NCBI GenBank assembly: GCA_905221605.1
Contig: CAJNDS010002585.1
Location: 62,001 to 126,000, forward strand
Length of the DNA stretch: 64,000 bases
Direction of reading: 5' to 3'
Origin: Symbiodinium natans
Lineage: Eukaryota > Sar > Dinophyceae > Suessiales > Symbiodiniaceae
The notes under the pieces were generated by a model. That model made no database searches and was not told the origin of the DNA. It worked only from the letters and a program-made list of their open reading frames with translations. How positions within the stretch are numbered: position 1 is the first letter of the stretch; each line of letters begins with the position of its first letter. Both the position numbers and the translations under genes were made by a program. Positions 11,601 to 22,884 of this stretch are shown one piece after another.

Positions 11601-14600
11601 TCCCTGCAGCGCTTCGTATTGCATGGTGCACTTGCAACATACCGGGCTACTACTGCCATACTGTTGTGCGGCATCAGTTCGACTTGACACTTGCAAGCTC
11701 TTGTCGCTCGGGTTCGAAGCTTCAAAGCATCTTCAGAGTCTCCTTTAAGCGTCCTCCCCCACTGGGTGAAGGTCTACGAAGCGAGAAGCCTGAGAGCTAC
11801 GACCAGCGGCCGATGTCGTGCTTTCCGATGTCATCATCGTACTTCTCCCAGGTCACGAACCTGAGTCGCAGCACTTACAGCTGTTCGGCGCATTTGCGTG
11901 CGCAGGATCCAAAGCAACGTCGTACATTGTCATGCCCATCAGCTTACACAGAAATACTGGTCACAGCCCTCATGAGCAAGCACTCAGTTTCCTTGAGATT
12001 TGAAGGCCAGGTGCAGGATACTCTACGTGTGTATGTGCGTGCTCAGGTACGCGCCCTGACCCTGCTGAACAATCCTGCCGAGTGAATCTACTATATAAAA
12101 TGCTCGGGGAGTAGAGCCATCGGCATGCTTCAAGGAGTCCATACAATGATCCCTTGCCGGGAGCCCACACCACCAAAACTAGCGAAATCACAGCCGGTTC
12201 GTTACATTCCATCTCCGCAACCCCGAAGCTTTCTGATCGGCCCAAGAGCATCCCGGGCTGGAGCTTGAACAGGTCCAGGTCGCCGGCACCGAAGGACCAG
12301 GATCCTGAGACTTACTGTTAGTAGGGAATGGGGGAATGGGGTACCCTATATACTCCCTTAAAGGGTGTATATAGGGCCCCAACTCCCTCATGAGGGGATT
12401 TCAAGGCTGAGGTCGTATAGGAGGGGCTTGTGCCGGAAGAAGCTGAGATTCTCTAACAGACTACGATGCAAAGAGAGCTGGGAGTACCCTTAAACCCTTC
12501 AGTTCGACCCGGAGGGTCCCAGAAAGATCCATAGGATTGGGAATAGAACTTCGGGGAGAAAATGTTCCGGTGCTCTGTAGTCTCCTCGTGGGGTTGCCGT
12601 GGTAGAGTATATTGTGATGATCGGTAATGGAACATGCGAAAGAACAGACGACTGTGCTCTTGTACAGTATACTGCTACTAGGACTGCTATCGATTTGGAC
12701 CGGGGTCAGCAAAGCCAACGCCAACCGTGCAGGGTTCGGGGTTTAAGGTTTCGGGGTTTAGGTCTCAGCAGTTCAGGGTTTAGTGATTAAGGTGTAGGGG
12801 TTCTGGCTTCTTCAGAGGATGCAGTCAATCTTTGGCTTCGGGGCGATGTTCTAGTATATGCGATTCACAAAGATGGACATGCCGTGGTGTGAACATTCAG
12901 TGCGTCCAGGTCTACTCAGTCTACTCTGCGCCGAAAACATCGTCTGCAATCGTTCTAGTACTGATCTGCTAAACCCAACGATTGCAAGACATTGGGTACT
13001 CCCCCCATACAGTAAAAGGCCATTATGGGGCAGGGCTTTGTTTTGTCTCTATCATATGAACTGTTACTCAACTGTTTCTGAGTGGCGGTGCCCGAACAAG
13101 ACACACTTTGCTACAGAACCTGCCAGGTCGCCGTTGGGGAAAGCAACCTTGAATTTGCCCTTCTCCAAGTTGAGGTGCTCGATTTGCCCCACGTCTCCTT
13201 GCAAAGAGTGGCAGATATGTCTGTGCTAAAACAGCGGGTCTCACCATTTGTACGATGGTAGAACATAGCATACCCTCAACCCCCTAAACCCTAAACCCTA
13301 AACCCTAAACCCTAAACCCTAAACCTTCAGTACATACCGGTCCATGGCTGCGGCCCGGAGAGCTTGGGGGGGCAACCCGAGGCGTGGGGGGGTCTAAGCA
13401 TACCCTAAACCCCCTGAACCCGAAACCCGAAACCCGAAACCCTAAACCCTAAACCCTAAACCCTAAACCCTAAACCCTAAACCCTAATGACAACCCTGGG
13501 CCTTTCTTCACGTCGTCGTCGTGCTTCAACCAGGTGACGAGGGAGTGCTTCTGCATCTCATACAAAATGAGCTCCTGGGCCAACTCCCGTCCCACCACAA
13601 AGTACAGCATATATTCATATATACACATATATATATATGTGTATCTAAGTACATATACATATTTGTATGTGATTTATATAGATGCATACAGGGATGATTT
13701 TAGACGCAGAGCCGATCTCAGATGTCTGGATGCCGGGACGCTTCGGGCCGAAACCGGCCAGCATCTTTGGCAAACTGGACCTTGACCTACAGAGGGATTC
13801 GACATCTGAGAGAGAACCACCTGGTCAGTTCTCAACATGTTTGTCCTTTTTGGGGTGGCCTAAAAAACCAGGGGCCGCCTAAAAATCAGGACCCCAAAGG
13901 GACCATATTTTAGAGAAGTGACCATCTGGACGGGAGTCCGTTCCATGGAATGCGCAGAATTCTGTGGGCAGTTCTCCTTAAGGGGAGGGTATAAGTATAC
14001 AGGGATTTGGAAGCTTCGGAAGATTTGTAGCCATGTGGTCGGGAACGGGCACAGGGTTAGATAACCTTCTTGGGTGGCACCTCTGAGGTCTACGAGGCTA
14101 CATACCCGGTGATCCTACAGAACACCCTTGCCTTGTAGAAGGCTGCAGTATACCATTGCGTATTGCGTACTACGGGGCAACACCATAGCGTTTAGGCCAG
14201 AATACCGGAGTATAGGTTCTTGAAGGTATGAAGCTCCCACAAGAAGTGTACTCACAAGTCGGGGCGACAAAGCTTGTCAAGAACGTCTGGGGTCTGGTAA
14301 AGTCTAGGGGGTGTGGTTTGCAGTTTGGGATTGGGCTTCTCCGAGTTAGTAGCCTGCACAACAAGGTCGAAACGGACCTCTGCAACATCCCCAGTGCACC
14401 ACAGGCTATGAGCGCTGCAGCCGGAAACCCTAGACCCCAATGGAATACTTCCATGTTTATCGAACTCAGCTGGGAAGACTTGAAAGGCAGAAGCTATTAA
14501 ATCTGATTCCTTGACTCTACACTGTGCACCCTAAACCCTATAATGCCTAAACTGCCTAAACACCCCAAGCATGGGGGTTCCTGAAAGTTCGGAAGAACCT

Positions 14601-17600
14601 ACAACATCGGGCGGTTACAAGGGTATTATGGCAGTCCTCAGTAGGTATGCAGGGATGATTTTGACACGTTCAAGCATGGCTTCTAGAGAGATCCCACGGC
14701 CTTGCCCTCCTCATCCAAGCTGCCAGTCACCTCCCAAGCTACACCTATAGCCTTCTAGAGTTGTAGCTTGGGATCTTCCCCCTTAATACTACCAGTCCTC
14801 AACAGGGATTCTAGTACCCCCTATTAAATTCCCACTAAGAGCTGTTGGTATAAGGGGGAAGCTCGGGCAGTTTTGGATCCGGGAGCCCATCACTTGCGAA
14901 CCGCAGTTGTCGGTAAGGGCCTGGGTTTAGGTTTTTTTTTTGCCACCCGCCTAGCTGACACTCAGGCCACGTTGCAGGGTTTAGGGTTCAGGGTTTAGGG
15001 TTTATGGCATCAGCTTCTCATGGCCTTGAGCTCATGGCTAAAGAGCCGGAAGGCCCTCGGCTTCTGTGGCCTCGAGCAGACCTCCCCGTACCCTACCGGT
15101 AGGTCCTATTCCCATGCCCGTAAGCAAAGCCTGTCCCAGCTCTCCCGCTGCGATGTCATCGCTGGAAGAAGTCCACTGCACGACGGCTCCTGGCTGAATG
15201 TGACCGCACACCTTAGGCTCAGGACATTGCGGGGGGACAGCTTGGATCCCTGACGTTCTACAGGCCACCATAGACGAGCACATCCTACAATCGTATGCTG
15301 TAGAGTATAAGTATATAAGTTGTATAAGTGTGCATAAACTTTGGGTTTGTTTGGCTTTGCGGGGAAAAATATACGTGGAGTTTCGAAGCTTCCTAGGGCA
15401 GCTGAAGGAACGAACGACTTTTATCGGGTCTTGAACCATGACTCCTTACTTAGAGAGGCAAGGGAAGACGGTACAGAAAAAAAACTTCTTGTCGACCCCA
15501 TCGACCATGAGACCCCTAAATCCCAAACCCTAAACTTCCCCTAGAAACCATGAAAACACCCCCATAACTCCTGAAAGCCCTCCGCTCCCATAGCTCTTAG
15601 GAAAAACCCAACACCTTCAGCTGCCAGCTCTGCCTGCTCCTCAGTTTCTGCCCGAGACCCAAACATTCCGAATCCCTCACGCCCAGAACTTACAATGCTA
15701 TCAAGGTATGAGAGCACCTTACCATAGAAGCTCGAATCTACTATGGTGTGCTCTGGTACGTAGTATGTATATAGCATACAGTGTACTGTAGTATGTTGGA
15801 GTACAAAAGTAGAGTTGTATAGCACAGCTGAAAAAAACCTTCGCAAACACGAGGCGAGGCGCCAAATGGGAGGGTCTGAAGCGCCAGCGACCGTTGGGAA
15901 AGCTCACCTTCACCTTTCCTTCGTCGTTGATGTCCTCCAGGACCTGTCTTCGGGTTTAGGGTTTAGGGTGGACTGGGGATGATGGTTTACAAGTGGGATG
16001 TTGCGTCTTGGCTCTGGCGTTTTTGAAGCGTCCAGACTACAACCCTAAGCCCTTGGCCCGAAACGGTGCCCTGGTATTGAATGCTTGTCTTGGGGGGGGG
16101 ATTTGACCTTTATTGGACCCTTAAACCCTTAACGGATGGCAAGGCACCAAGGGGTTTCGTTGTTGCGGCTTTCGAGTCCAAGGCAAAACTACAGCCAATA
16201 GGATAGCCCTACAAAGCCCCATACATAGTTCTACTACCACATACGCCCCAACACCGTGGACTCCCACTTCGGCACCCTTCTGCACGGCGTTTTGAGGGGT
16301 GCCCCATGAATCCTAAACCCTAAAGGAATTGTGAACGGGGCCTCGCCCATGTGCCCCGCAGGAATGTCGTCGTCGGACTTGATCCAGAAGACCTGGGTAA
16401 AGAAGGTTCAACCCTAAACTCTAAACCCCAAACGAAAACCCTAAACCCCAAACCCTAAGCTCACAGCTTGGAGCCATTCGGGTTTAGGGTTTAGGAAGCG
16501 TTAAGGGGCTTTCTCGGCTACGTGCTTCCAGAGTACCCAAGAAGTCAAAAGTTCTCAATCTCAAGTCCGCTCATAAAGACGTAGACCTCAACTCCCTGTT
16601 TGACAAGATCGCAAAAACCTCTCAGCCAGAGAGCATACATGCCCGGCTGAAAATCGCATCTCAACAGGTGCTTCGGCTTCTCCTTCACCTCCAAAAGGCA
16701 TGTGGTCACCCGGAAGTGTGATGGAAGTCTCGTGAAGCTTTACAGGCGCAGTTTAGGGGCATACTCATTGTACTTCTGTAGGCCGCTAGAGGAAGATCAG
16801 TGATATAGGGCAAGGTAGATGTGAGGTTTCGGGGCCGAAGCTTGGGGGAAAGCCTTTCAAGTATAGTTGTCTTCTACAGTAACCCCTACGCCATGACCTC
16901 GTGAAGTCTCGCAATGTAGGCTTCGGAAGTGATGCATCATGGTCCACCGAATTTCGGAGGGAGGGCTACGGGAACCGGCGCCTTCTCGCCCTTGATCTCC
17001 AGGATCAGCTTTCCGTCCTCCAGGTCTTTCACCTCGGAAGTCCAATTCCAGAGGTTTAGGGCTTCGTGAGGAAAGAGGATGGTCGAAGGCGTGTGCTGCT
17101 TTCTCGGATTCTCGCCCTGTGGCTACTCGCAAAAGGCTTGTCGGGTCGGAATGGCACCAGCAAGAGCTTACAAAGCAAAGGCAGCTGCCATGAGCGTGGG
17201 AAAGGGAAACCCCCTAAACCGTAAACCCTAAACCCTAAACCCTAAGCCCCTAAGCCCCGAAGCCCCGAAGCCCCGAGCTGCGGCCCGTTGAACCTCACCC
17301 ACGGTGTCGAAGTCATAGTCGTCGCTCGTGGAGTGCACGAAAGTACCCTTCTGAAAGTCGCAGACATTGAGCCTCAAAGGCGTCTACTAGTAGGAGGCGT
17401 GTCTTTTCAAACAAGCTTGCCGTGTATTTTATGCTATTGTTGTTATCTCTTACTTGCTTTTTTTTTGGGGGGGGGAGTCATTGGCGGAAGCAGCTTCATC
17501 ATCTGTCGTCTAATCTGACGGTCCTGCTTTAGAAAAAAGGACCGCCTCCGAAGAACTCTCGTGACAAGAAAGTAAAAAGACCGATAGAAGCGTCTCTGCA

Positions 17601-18726
17601 CAGTGGCAGTGGCAGTGGCAAGCAAACCACAATCGGCTCAAATACGACTCAGTGGCAGCATACCCGGCCATCTACTAAGTCTACTAATCACGCTTAAGGC
17701 ACGGAACTCCAAATCCTGGACCCAGCTTCCTAAACCCTCAAAGCAAAAAATCTCAAATCCTCAAACCTGAAACCCCTGGGCTCTGATCTCAGCTGGGGAA
17801 CTTCTCAGGGGCGAATTTCCATGTTCCATTTGGAAACCTCGGCATACGCAGTGTGTATACCGGACTACAGAGCTGTGTCCATGCAATTTCTTCAACTGCT
17901 AGATATTACACAATACACTACACACTGTACAATATACCAAATATCTTAGCGATGTCTCGTGTGCAACCCAAAGCCGAAGAAGAACCCTCTACCTCCGACA
18001 AAAAAATGGCACAAAAAAGAAGGGACGCCCTCGGGAACCGAGACACTTGACCATCCTGTCTCCGTTGGTCTTTTGTTCCACAATCTGCCCAGGGGAAAGC
18101 GAAGCTCCAGGCTTTTGGGACTCGCATTTTTGGAAGTCTGTGGGGTTGCTGTGATGCTTATCACGGTTCCTTTGTGTGGCTTAGGGCTTGCTGCGGGCGA
18201 CCCACACTACGAGCGTCGATGAGTACTGGTATTCATGGTACATCGTGCGGCCAACATCTACAGCAACTGCAGAAACACAGAAAACACGCAGTAAACGCAG
18301 TATCTCCTGTGCGAACTTCTAGTGCTCTGGGAAGCTGCCAGACCAAGCCGACAGTTCCCGGAAAACTGCATGAGAAACCGACAAACCCACAAGAAGGACG
18401 TTTCCAAAGCCCAAAGTACCCTACCCTGAGTTCACAATACAGAAAAGCCCGAAACCCGAAAAACCCGAAACACCCTCAACCAAACCCTCACAAAAACCCG
18501 CCTCGAAAGGCCCCTAAACCCTAAACCCTAAACCCTTTTTCCATCGAGGCTGGGTGGGGAATGCCAGAAACAAGCAGCTGCTTGCACAACCTGATCCCTA
18601 AACCCTAAACCCTAAACCCTAAACCCCCAACCCCCTAAACCCCCAAACCGGTTGAAAAAAAGGCCTCTCCAAGATGTCCTCTCGGGACGTCATCGTCCTG
18701 TGAGATCCAGTAGACCTCGAGGGGAG
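8590..18726 (-). CDS. multi-exon gene of tandem two-exon 'SDDD / FPNG' modules (span)
   Basis: At least seven copies of a module split over two exons alternate along the minus strand. Exon A ends around 'W..SDDDIPxGxxGE'; exon B has 'GKVKVSFPNGRWxFxP'. Best pair: A at 16342-16392 and B at 15839-15943. Joined they give a domain of about 52 residues with the beta-rich look of SH3-like or MIB/HERC2-like barrels (my comparison, not proven). Five A/B pairs agree in splice phase. Donors are often GC; acceptors are commonly AG before G. The 5' end and the terminal exon are not located. EF-hand exons follow on the same strand at 6.6 kb and may belong to the same protein. Confidence 0.5.
9663..9695. 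repeat. degenerate telomere-like CCCTAAA tract
   Basis: Four CCCTAAA-like units with substitutions, just downstream (minus sense) of exon A7. The opposite orientation (GGGTTTAGG) lies on its other side at 9831-9850. Confidence 0.8.
9727..9772 (-). CDS. module exon A7
   Basis: Pyrimidine tract and acceptor 'ccaaaag|gg', then 'GDRVQWTNSDDDIRE' and a GC donor. Flanked by CCCTAAA on the low side and TTTAGGG on the high side. Confidence 0.6.
10260..10373. mobile_element. MITE/introner-like palindromic element
   Basis: Arms of about 29 bp (10260-10289 and 10345-10373) are imperfect inverted repeats starting CAT(A)TGGG. There is no coding capacity. A related single arm occurs near 5024-5055. Confidence 0.6.
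10595..10655 (-). CDS. module exon B6
   Basis: After an AG acceptor the minus strand reads 'NSFRVQWPKGSWSL', matching exon B with W-P-K-G in place of F-P-N-G. Phase with exon A6 was not reconciled, so a boundary may be wrong. Confidence 0.4.
10688..10768. repeat. telomere-like (CCCTAAA)n tract
   Basis: About eleven CCCTAAA units with two variants. Confidence 0.95.
11811..11860 (-). CDS. module exon A6
   Basis: Acceptor 'gactcag', then 'FVTWEKYDDDIGKHDIG', followed by a GC donor. It keeps the acidic DDD core of exon A. Confidence 0.55.
12330..12381. mobile_element. short palindromic element, TTAGTAGGGAATG family
   Basis: GGGGTACCCTATATAC is mirrored by GTATATAGGG-CCCC. The left shoulder (from about 12318) shares TTAGTAGGGAATGGGGG with the elements at 30074 and 61659. 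Confidence 0.55.
13120..13197 (-). CDS. module exon B5
   Basis: Acceptor 'gcaag|ga', then 'DVGQIEHLNLEKGKFKVAFP' continuing NGDL, and a GT donor. Its phase-1 start fits the end of exon A5. Confidence 0.55.
13283..13326. repeat. telomere-like (CCCTAAA)n tract
   Basis: Six CCCTAAA units in the intron between module exons A5 and B5. Confidence 0.95.
13403..13487. repeat. telomere-like (CCCTAAA)n tract with CCCGAAA variants
   Basis: About twelve units, three of them CCCGAAA, ending close to the donor side of exon A5. Confidence 0.95.
13500..13550 (-). CDS. module exon A5
   Basis: Acceptor 'gatgcag', then 'KHSLVTWLKHDDDVKKG' and a GC donor in phase 1, matching exon B5. Confidence 0.55.
13612..13680. 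repeat. (TA)n/(CATATA)n low-complexity tract
   Basis: Alternating purine/pyrimidine AT repeat with interruptions. Confidence 0.85.
13821..13926. mobile_element. MITE/introner-like palindromic element
   Basis: Imperfect inverted arms of about 36 bp at 13821-13856 and 13891-13926 (GGTCA-C/G-TTCTC ... CCTTT-T/G-GGGGT type). Non-coding. Confidence 0.65.
14340..14395 (-). CDS. possible divergent module exon B4
   Basis: The minus strand reads 'GDVAEVRFDLVVQATNS' near an AG, roughly where an exon B is expected between A4 and A5. The F-P-N-G core is lost, so this may be decayed or a coincidence. Confidence 0.2.
14765..14868. mobile_element. MITE/introner-like palindromic element
   Basis: Arms at 14765-14795 and 14842-14868 share GCTT(G)GG..CTTCCCCCTTA in inverted orientation. 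Similar to the element at 24948-25071. Confidence 0.6.
14975..15004. repeat. telomere-like (TTTAGGG)n tract
   Basis: Four TTTAGGG-type units. Confidence 0.9.
15131..15193 (-). CDS. module exon A4
   Basis: Acceptor 'cacattcag', then 21 codons containing 'VVQWTSSSDDIAAGELGQ' and a GC donor. Starts and ends in phase 0, joining in frame to the end of exon B3. Confidence 0.6.
15839..15943 (-). CDS. module exon B3
   Basis: Acceptor 'gaagacag', then 35 codons including 'EGKVKVSFPNGRWRFRP', ending at a GT donor. This is the longest and cleanest exon B. It joins in phase 0 to exon A3. Confidence 0.65.
15953..15969. repeat. telomere-like TTTAGGG pair at an intron end
   Basis: GGGTTTAGGGTTTAGGG, 10 bp before the acceptor of exon B3 (minus sense CCCTAAA). 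The other end of the same intron, beside A3, has CCCTAAA on the plus strand. Confidence 0.8.
16342..16392 (-). CDS. module exon A3
   Basis: Acceptor 'tttacccag', then 17 codons 'VFWIKSDDDIPAGHMGE' and a GC donor. It is the reference copy of exon A. Confidence 0.65.
16982..17032 (-). CDS. module exon B2
   Basis: Acceptor 'cgag|g', then 17 codons 'VKDLEDGKLILEIKGEK' and a GC donor. A shortened, divergent B; phase 0 with exon A2. Confidence 0.45.
17212..17248. repeat. telomere-like (CCCTAAA)n tract
   Basis: Five CCCTAAA/CCGTAAA units in the intron downstream of exon A2. Confidence 0.9.
17294..17350 (-). CDS. module exon A2
   Basis: Acceptor 'ctttcag', then 19 codons 'KGTFVHSTSDDYDFDTVGE' and a GT donor; phase 0. 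Confidence 0.55.
18060..18137 (-). CDS. module exon B1
   Basis: Acceptor 'ccccacag', then a frame with 'SPKSLELRFPLGRLWN', matching exon B. Its start phase fits A1. The donor is uncertain. Confidence 0.45.
18510..18656. repeat. telomere-like (CCCTAAA)n tracts
   Basis: Two CCCTAAA runs (18510-18535 and 18597-18656, the latter grading into CCCCTAAA/CCCCCAA) separated by about 60 bp, downstream of exon A1 in minus sense. Confidence 0.9.
18665..18726 (-). CDS. module exon A1
   Basis: AG acceptor 'ccttag', then 'EVYWISQDDDVPRGHLGE' and a GC donor. Flanked by CCCTAAA on the low side and TTTAGGG (18742-18768) on the high side. Confidence 0.6.
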
Positions 18727-18741
18727 CTAAGGCCCTTAACC

Positions 18742-18768
18742 GGGTTTAGGGTTTAGGGTTTAGGGTGT
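18742..18768. repeat. telomere-like (TTTAGGG)n tract
   Basis: Four TTTAGGG units immediately upstream (minus sense) of exon A1. Confidence 0.9.
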
Positions 18769-18769
18769 T

Positions 18770-20290
18770 TGTAGGAGGAAAAAACAGGCGGTCTCTAGGT
18801 ATTATAGGGTTGATGGAATCTTGATGAGCAAATGACAGTCTCATCTTTTCCGGATGAATTCCTTAGCACAATTCAGGAGCTTGACAAGGGCCTTGCACCG
18901 CGGCAGCCTGTTAGGACCTAAGATCATCACCCACAACAGAACGTGATTGCATGCCTAGTCGTTCGGAGTCTATCGAACGACTGCAACTTCTTTCTACAAA
19001 CTCTGGCAGCTGCCCCTCTCATCCAATCCAATTTCCGAAAACACCCCCAAGCTGTGGACCTTTCAAGGCGCGCCCCTGTAGGGGCTATTGGAGGGCTTCT
19101 GGGTGTTCGAAATTGTTGACTTTAGAGGCTTTGGGGTATAGCTGCTTAGCTTTGGCTTGGGGCGAGAAGTTTGGGTGTTCGGGGCCATCAAGTTTTCGAC
19201 TTGCAGGGTTTGAGGGGGCCTGGTTTTGTTTGGGGATTTCGGGTAGAAGGACAAGCTTCCCGGGCTTTGAGCTCAACACGATGCTATATAGGGTGAGGTT
19301 GGATCCCTGAACCCAGAACTTATGCCCATAACCTTACTGAGGGCTCGCAGGCTGTGTTCGTGCAAAGGGCATATTTGCCCTCTGTCATGTTCTCAGCATC
19401 GTCGGACTCCATCATAACTGCTGCGAGTGTCAACACGCCCGTGCACCTGAGCTGGGCAGGCTTTCAACTCTACAGCTTGCGTCACAGGATAAATGGGAGT
19501 TTACAAAAAGAAGGGACCCCTAACATCATCCCCCAAATAATAGGATTCCCTCATAATAAGGACCCCAATAAGGTAACCCTAATATCGCAAACCCCCAAAT
19601 GTATAGTCAGGCAAAATCACCCCTAACCCCTAACCCCTAAACCAAAACTACCACATGAAGGGGCAGCAACTTGGGGAACTCGGGGTGCCCAGTCAACGTT
19701 CCCTTATAAGGGAGCTTAGGGGTTTTTCGGGCTTAGGGTTTAGGGTTTAGGGTTTAGGGTTTAGGGCTACCCATCTATGGCGGGGAATAAGATTAAGGGC
19801 CCCTTCTAGGGGTCCATCCTTGTCCTTGTACCCCTGAGACCAAGGCACGCAGCAGCCGGATCCTGGACGAAGAGCTTTGCTAAGCCCAAGAACCGACATG
19901 CTGCGGAGAATCAGGTGGTAAGTGGGTACTTGCCGCGATTCAAGAAATATTCTCGTGGCAAGCATAGCATTCCCGGATTCTGAGAATACTCATGAATCAT
20001 ATCGATCGAATGGTACTCGTGTTGTCGGCTGATCACTCATGATTGGTCTAATCTCTTCAAGCCTCAGGGTTTTGGAGAAATGTAGGATCGATGGCGACCC
20101 TCGAGTTCAACATGCTCATGTGAAGATGACATAGTGCCGTCACGGTCGTTCAGCTGGACATGCACAGTGTGAACACATCAAGAGTAGGTTCCAAGTCCTC
20201 CTCCAAGGCAAATCGGAGCGCGGAAGTGCACGGCCCTTTTCTACCACCAACTCAACAAACCCACGGGCCGGTAGTCAAATCCAAGCCAGG
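18770..20290. other. no gene recognised
   Basis: Short frames only. Contains a telomere-like TTTAGGG run at 19734-19767 and a weak palindromic patch near 19499-19615. Confidence 0.45.
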
Positions 20291-20299
20291 AACATCAAC

Positions 20300-20385
20300 C
20301 CAAGACCCGGCAGTCAGCTCGGAAACGTTCCAAAAAAACGGAACCGTACATCCCACATCTCTTTGGAAACTGGACGTGGAAGCGA
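20300..20385 (-). CDS. possible additional module exon B
   Basis: The minus strand has 'caacag' followed by 'YRFHVQFPKRCGMYGS', resembling exon B (F-x-V-x-F-P-K). No matching exon A was found upstream, so it is either an isolated decayed copy or the 5' extension of the repeat gene. Confidence 0.3.
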
Positions 20386-21481
20386 TACTGTTGATAATGC
20401 CTATAGGGCTTGTGCACAATGTATGCCGAAGCATGTCCTCCCATCACAGTAGCCACCATTCTCCGCTTCCAGCTGGTCATGCTGCATCTCTCCCCCAACA
20501 AGTGCGTGTACTATGGGAGGAACTCTTGCAGCTCACTGTGTTGAAGCCGACAAGGTTCGCGCACAGAGGGTTGAAAGACAGATCCTCCAACTGGTTGGCG
20601 CCTGAGAAGAGGCTTTCACTCGCGACGCTTGACACGTCTCGGTCAAATCTGTCGGTCAAATTCGGTTCCGAAACAGAAACATTTCGGTCAAAACGTTGGG
20701 TCAAAACGTAAAACGTCCCGGGAGCCTACCAACAGACCCCTGGCAGGCCCTCAAAAGCCCCAGAATGCCGGAAAGATCTCTGGGAAGCCCCCAAGGCCCG
20801 GGAGACTTCTCAAGGCCTCGGGACTACACAAAATTTCGAGAATTTCAAAGTAATAATTACTTGCATCATTTTCCGATTTGAAGTTCAATTTCCGGCCGCG
20901 GATTTTCAATACTCTTGAGAACCAGCCCCAAGATGTCATGTTTGAAAGATGAAACCCTCTCACCGGGGGCCATGTTTCGTTCACAGGAAGCCATGGAACT
21001 CAATGATTGTAATTTCGTTGAACATGGGTCGCTTCTTTCGGTAAAAGCAAGTCGTTGAACATGTTTCATTGAAAACGTTCTTGGTGCCCAAACCCCTGAG
21101 AAAGAAAACGCACAGCTTTGGGAAACCCTATATTAAATTCTATAAACCCTAAACCCGAACCCACTCCAAACCCTGAAGCCACGCGCCCCAAATCGGAAAT
21201 CGCGCTAAACTGGCGCCTACAGGCCACGGCATTGAAAAACAACACTCAGACCAGAAACTCGAGAAGTCTTCATCCCCAACCCAAAAGCATGCATCCCACG
21301 TGAAAGCCCTCCATGACAAGCTGTTGTGCGAGCCCCGTGCACAGTTGGAGTTCTGAGCAGCAAGACGGTGAGGTGGCTGGGTATATTGCCTGTATATTCA
21401 CATATCCTAGCATTCTTGCGCATCCCTGTTTAGCCAACCCTCAGGTGAAGCTTGTTTAAGGCTCCCTGGGCTGCAATCTCG

Positions 21482-21484
21482 ATC

Positions 21485-21515
<31 letters not shown>

Positions 21516-21642
21516 CTATATATATATATACACATAAATATCTATACATATATATATATATACACATATACATATACATATATATACATATATATATGTA
21601 TACATGTATATATATATATATATATTTATATATACATATTGC
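21482..21642. repeat. (TA)n/(CATATA)n low-complexity tract
   Basis: About 160 bp of alternating TA with scattered C and G. Confidence 0.9.
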
Positions 21643-21762
21643 TATGACTTGTGTTCACAGCGATCTGAGACGGTGTTCAGACATTGTGCGGGGCGTGCAC
21701 TGGAGCACCACTGTTGGTTTCTCTGTTCTACGCGATGGCAGATGTGCAACAAAAGCACAGAA

Positions 21763-21809
21763 CCCTAAACCCTAAACCCTAAACCCTAAACCCTAAACCC
21801 TAAACCCTA
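21763..21809. repeat. telomere-like (CCCTAAA)n tract
   Basis: Nearly seven perfect CCCTAAA units. Confidence 0.95.
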
Positions 21810-22780
21810 AAAGCCTGCAGGGCGGAGTCTTTTGCGCTCAAAGCTGCCAGATCTTGGCCCGATCCTGGCCCGATCGAACACGTTGGAGCTGTGCATCGCC
21901 GGGCTGTTGAAAAAAGCCCCAACGCAGCTACAGCTCTCATGGCCACGAGACGACTAGACATATGGCACCGCATCTTGTTTTCTGTAAGTCCAAGCGACCC
22001 CATGTAATGTCTCTCTGTCCTAAGCCTCCTTCAACTTGGGCCTGGTTGGGCTTCTTCGGGGCTCTTGGAATGACCGAATAGCGGATTTTTGCATGTGCAA
22101 GGGTCCTCAGGGGCCTATACCGCCCCGCTTGCCCAGCTTGCGTACACTTGCGCACAGTTATAGCCTTCACGGATGAAATGCACTGGTGGCTGAAGACCGT
22201 AAAGGCAGGACATGCAGACGAAAACTACAGGAAGTGGTTGCAGAAGGCCGGCGATATGTTTTGTACACATGACTCAGATGGCAGTTCTGATGTTGACACA
22301 GAAAAATTTCTATCGGCCGAGCAACTACCGCAACTACTCCTTGTCATCGGATGCCGGAGGGGAATTGCCTTGGCGATTTCCGATACTGCGATCATACTGT
22401 GCAGGTGTCGTCACTTAAGTCGAGACTCATGGTCTGCATATTGTATTCTAATCGGAAATCCCAAATACATCTTTGTCCACTGGTCACATTCACACGGCCA
22501 AAGCCGGTCGAATGAACCTCAACAGTCATCCTAGGACCTAGAACCTGCAATTGGATGCATTCCCCCAGGCAAGTACGTCGGGTGCTTCAAAGACATCTCC
22601 TGAAACAAACACACCCTCGTTAAATCTTCGCAGACAACTCTGAGAGCTGCTTCAACCCTCAACCCTAAACCTTACACGTAAACCCTAAACCCTAAACTGC
22701 TTACCTAGGGGAAATGCCTAGGCGTGCCTGCTCAGCGCTGTAAAGCCTATACCGCTGGCTCGGCAATGCGCACGTCTGGG

Positions 22781-22884
22781 GAGTTGCTCTACAAAAGGGT
22801 CCCCTTAAGTTTGGCGCGCCCCGGAAAGAGCGGGGGTCCGTAAAAAGGACACCCCAAAAGAGAGGACCCATTTGATAGAAACAT
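22781..22884. mobile_element. MITE-like palindromic element
   Basis: Imperfect inverted arms of about 33 bp (22781-22813 and 22852-22884), both containing AAA-GGGTCC and TTTGG cores. Confidence 0.45.

Noticed and set aside
20160-20711. 183-residue plus-strand ORF
   Set aside because: No motif, and the opposite strand has an exon-B-like piece; probably chance.
22148-22534. Plus-strand ORF with 'CTHDSDGSSDVDTEKF', vaguely EF-hand-like
   Set aside because: The key Gly and spacing of the loop are wrong, there are no splice signals, and it lies on the strand opposite to all other host exons.
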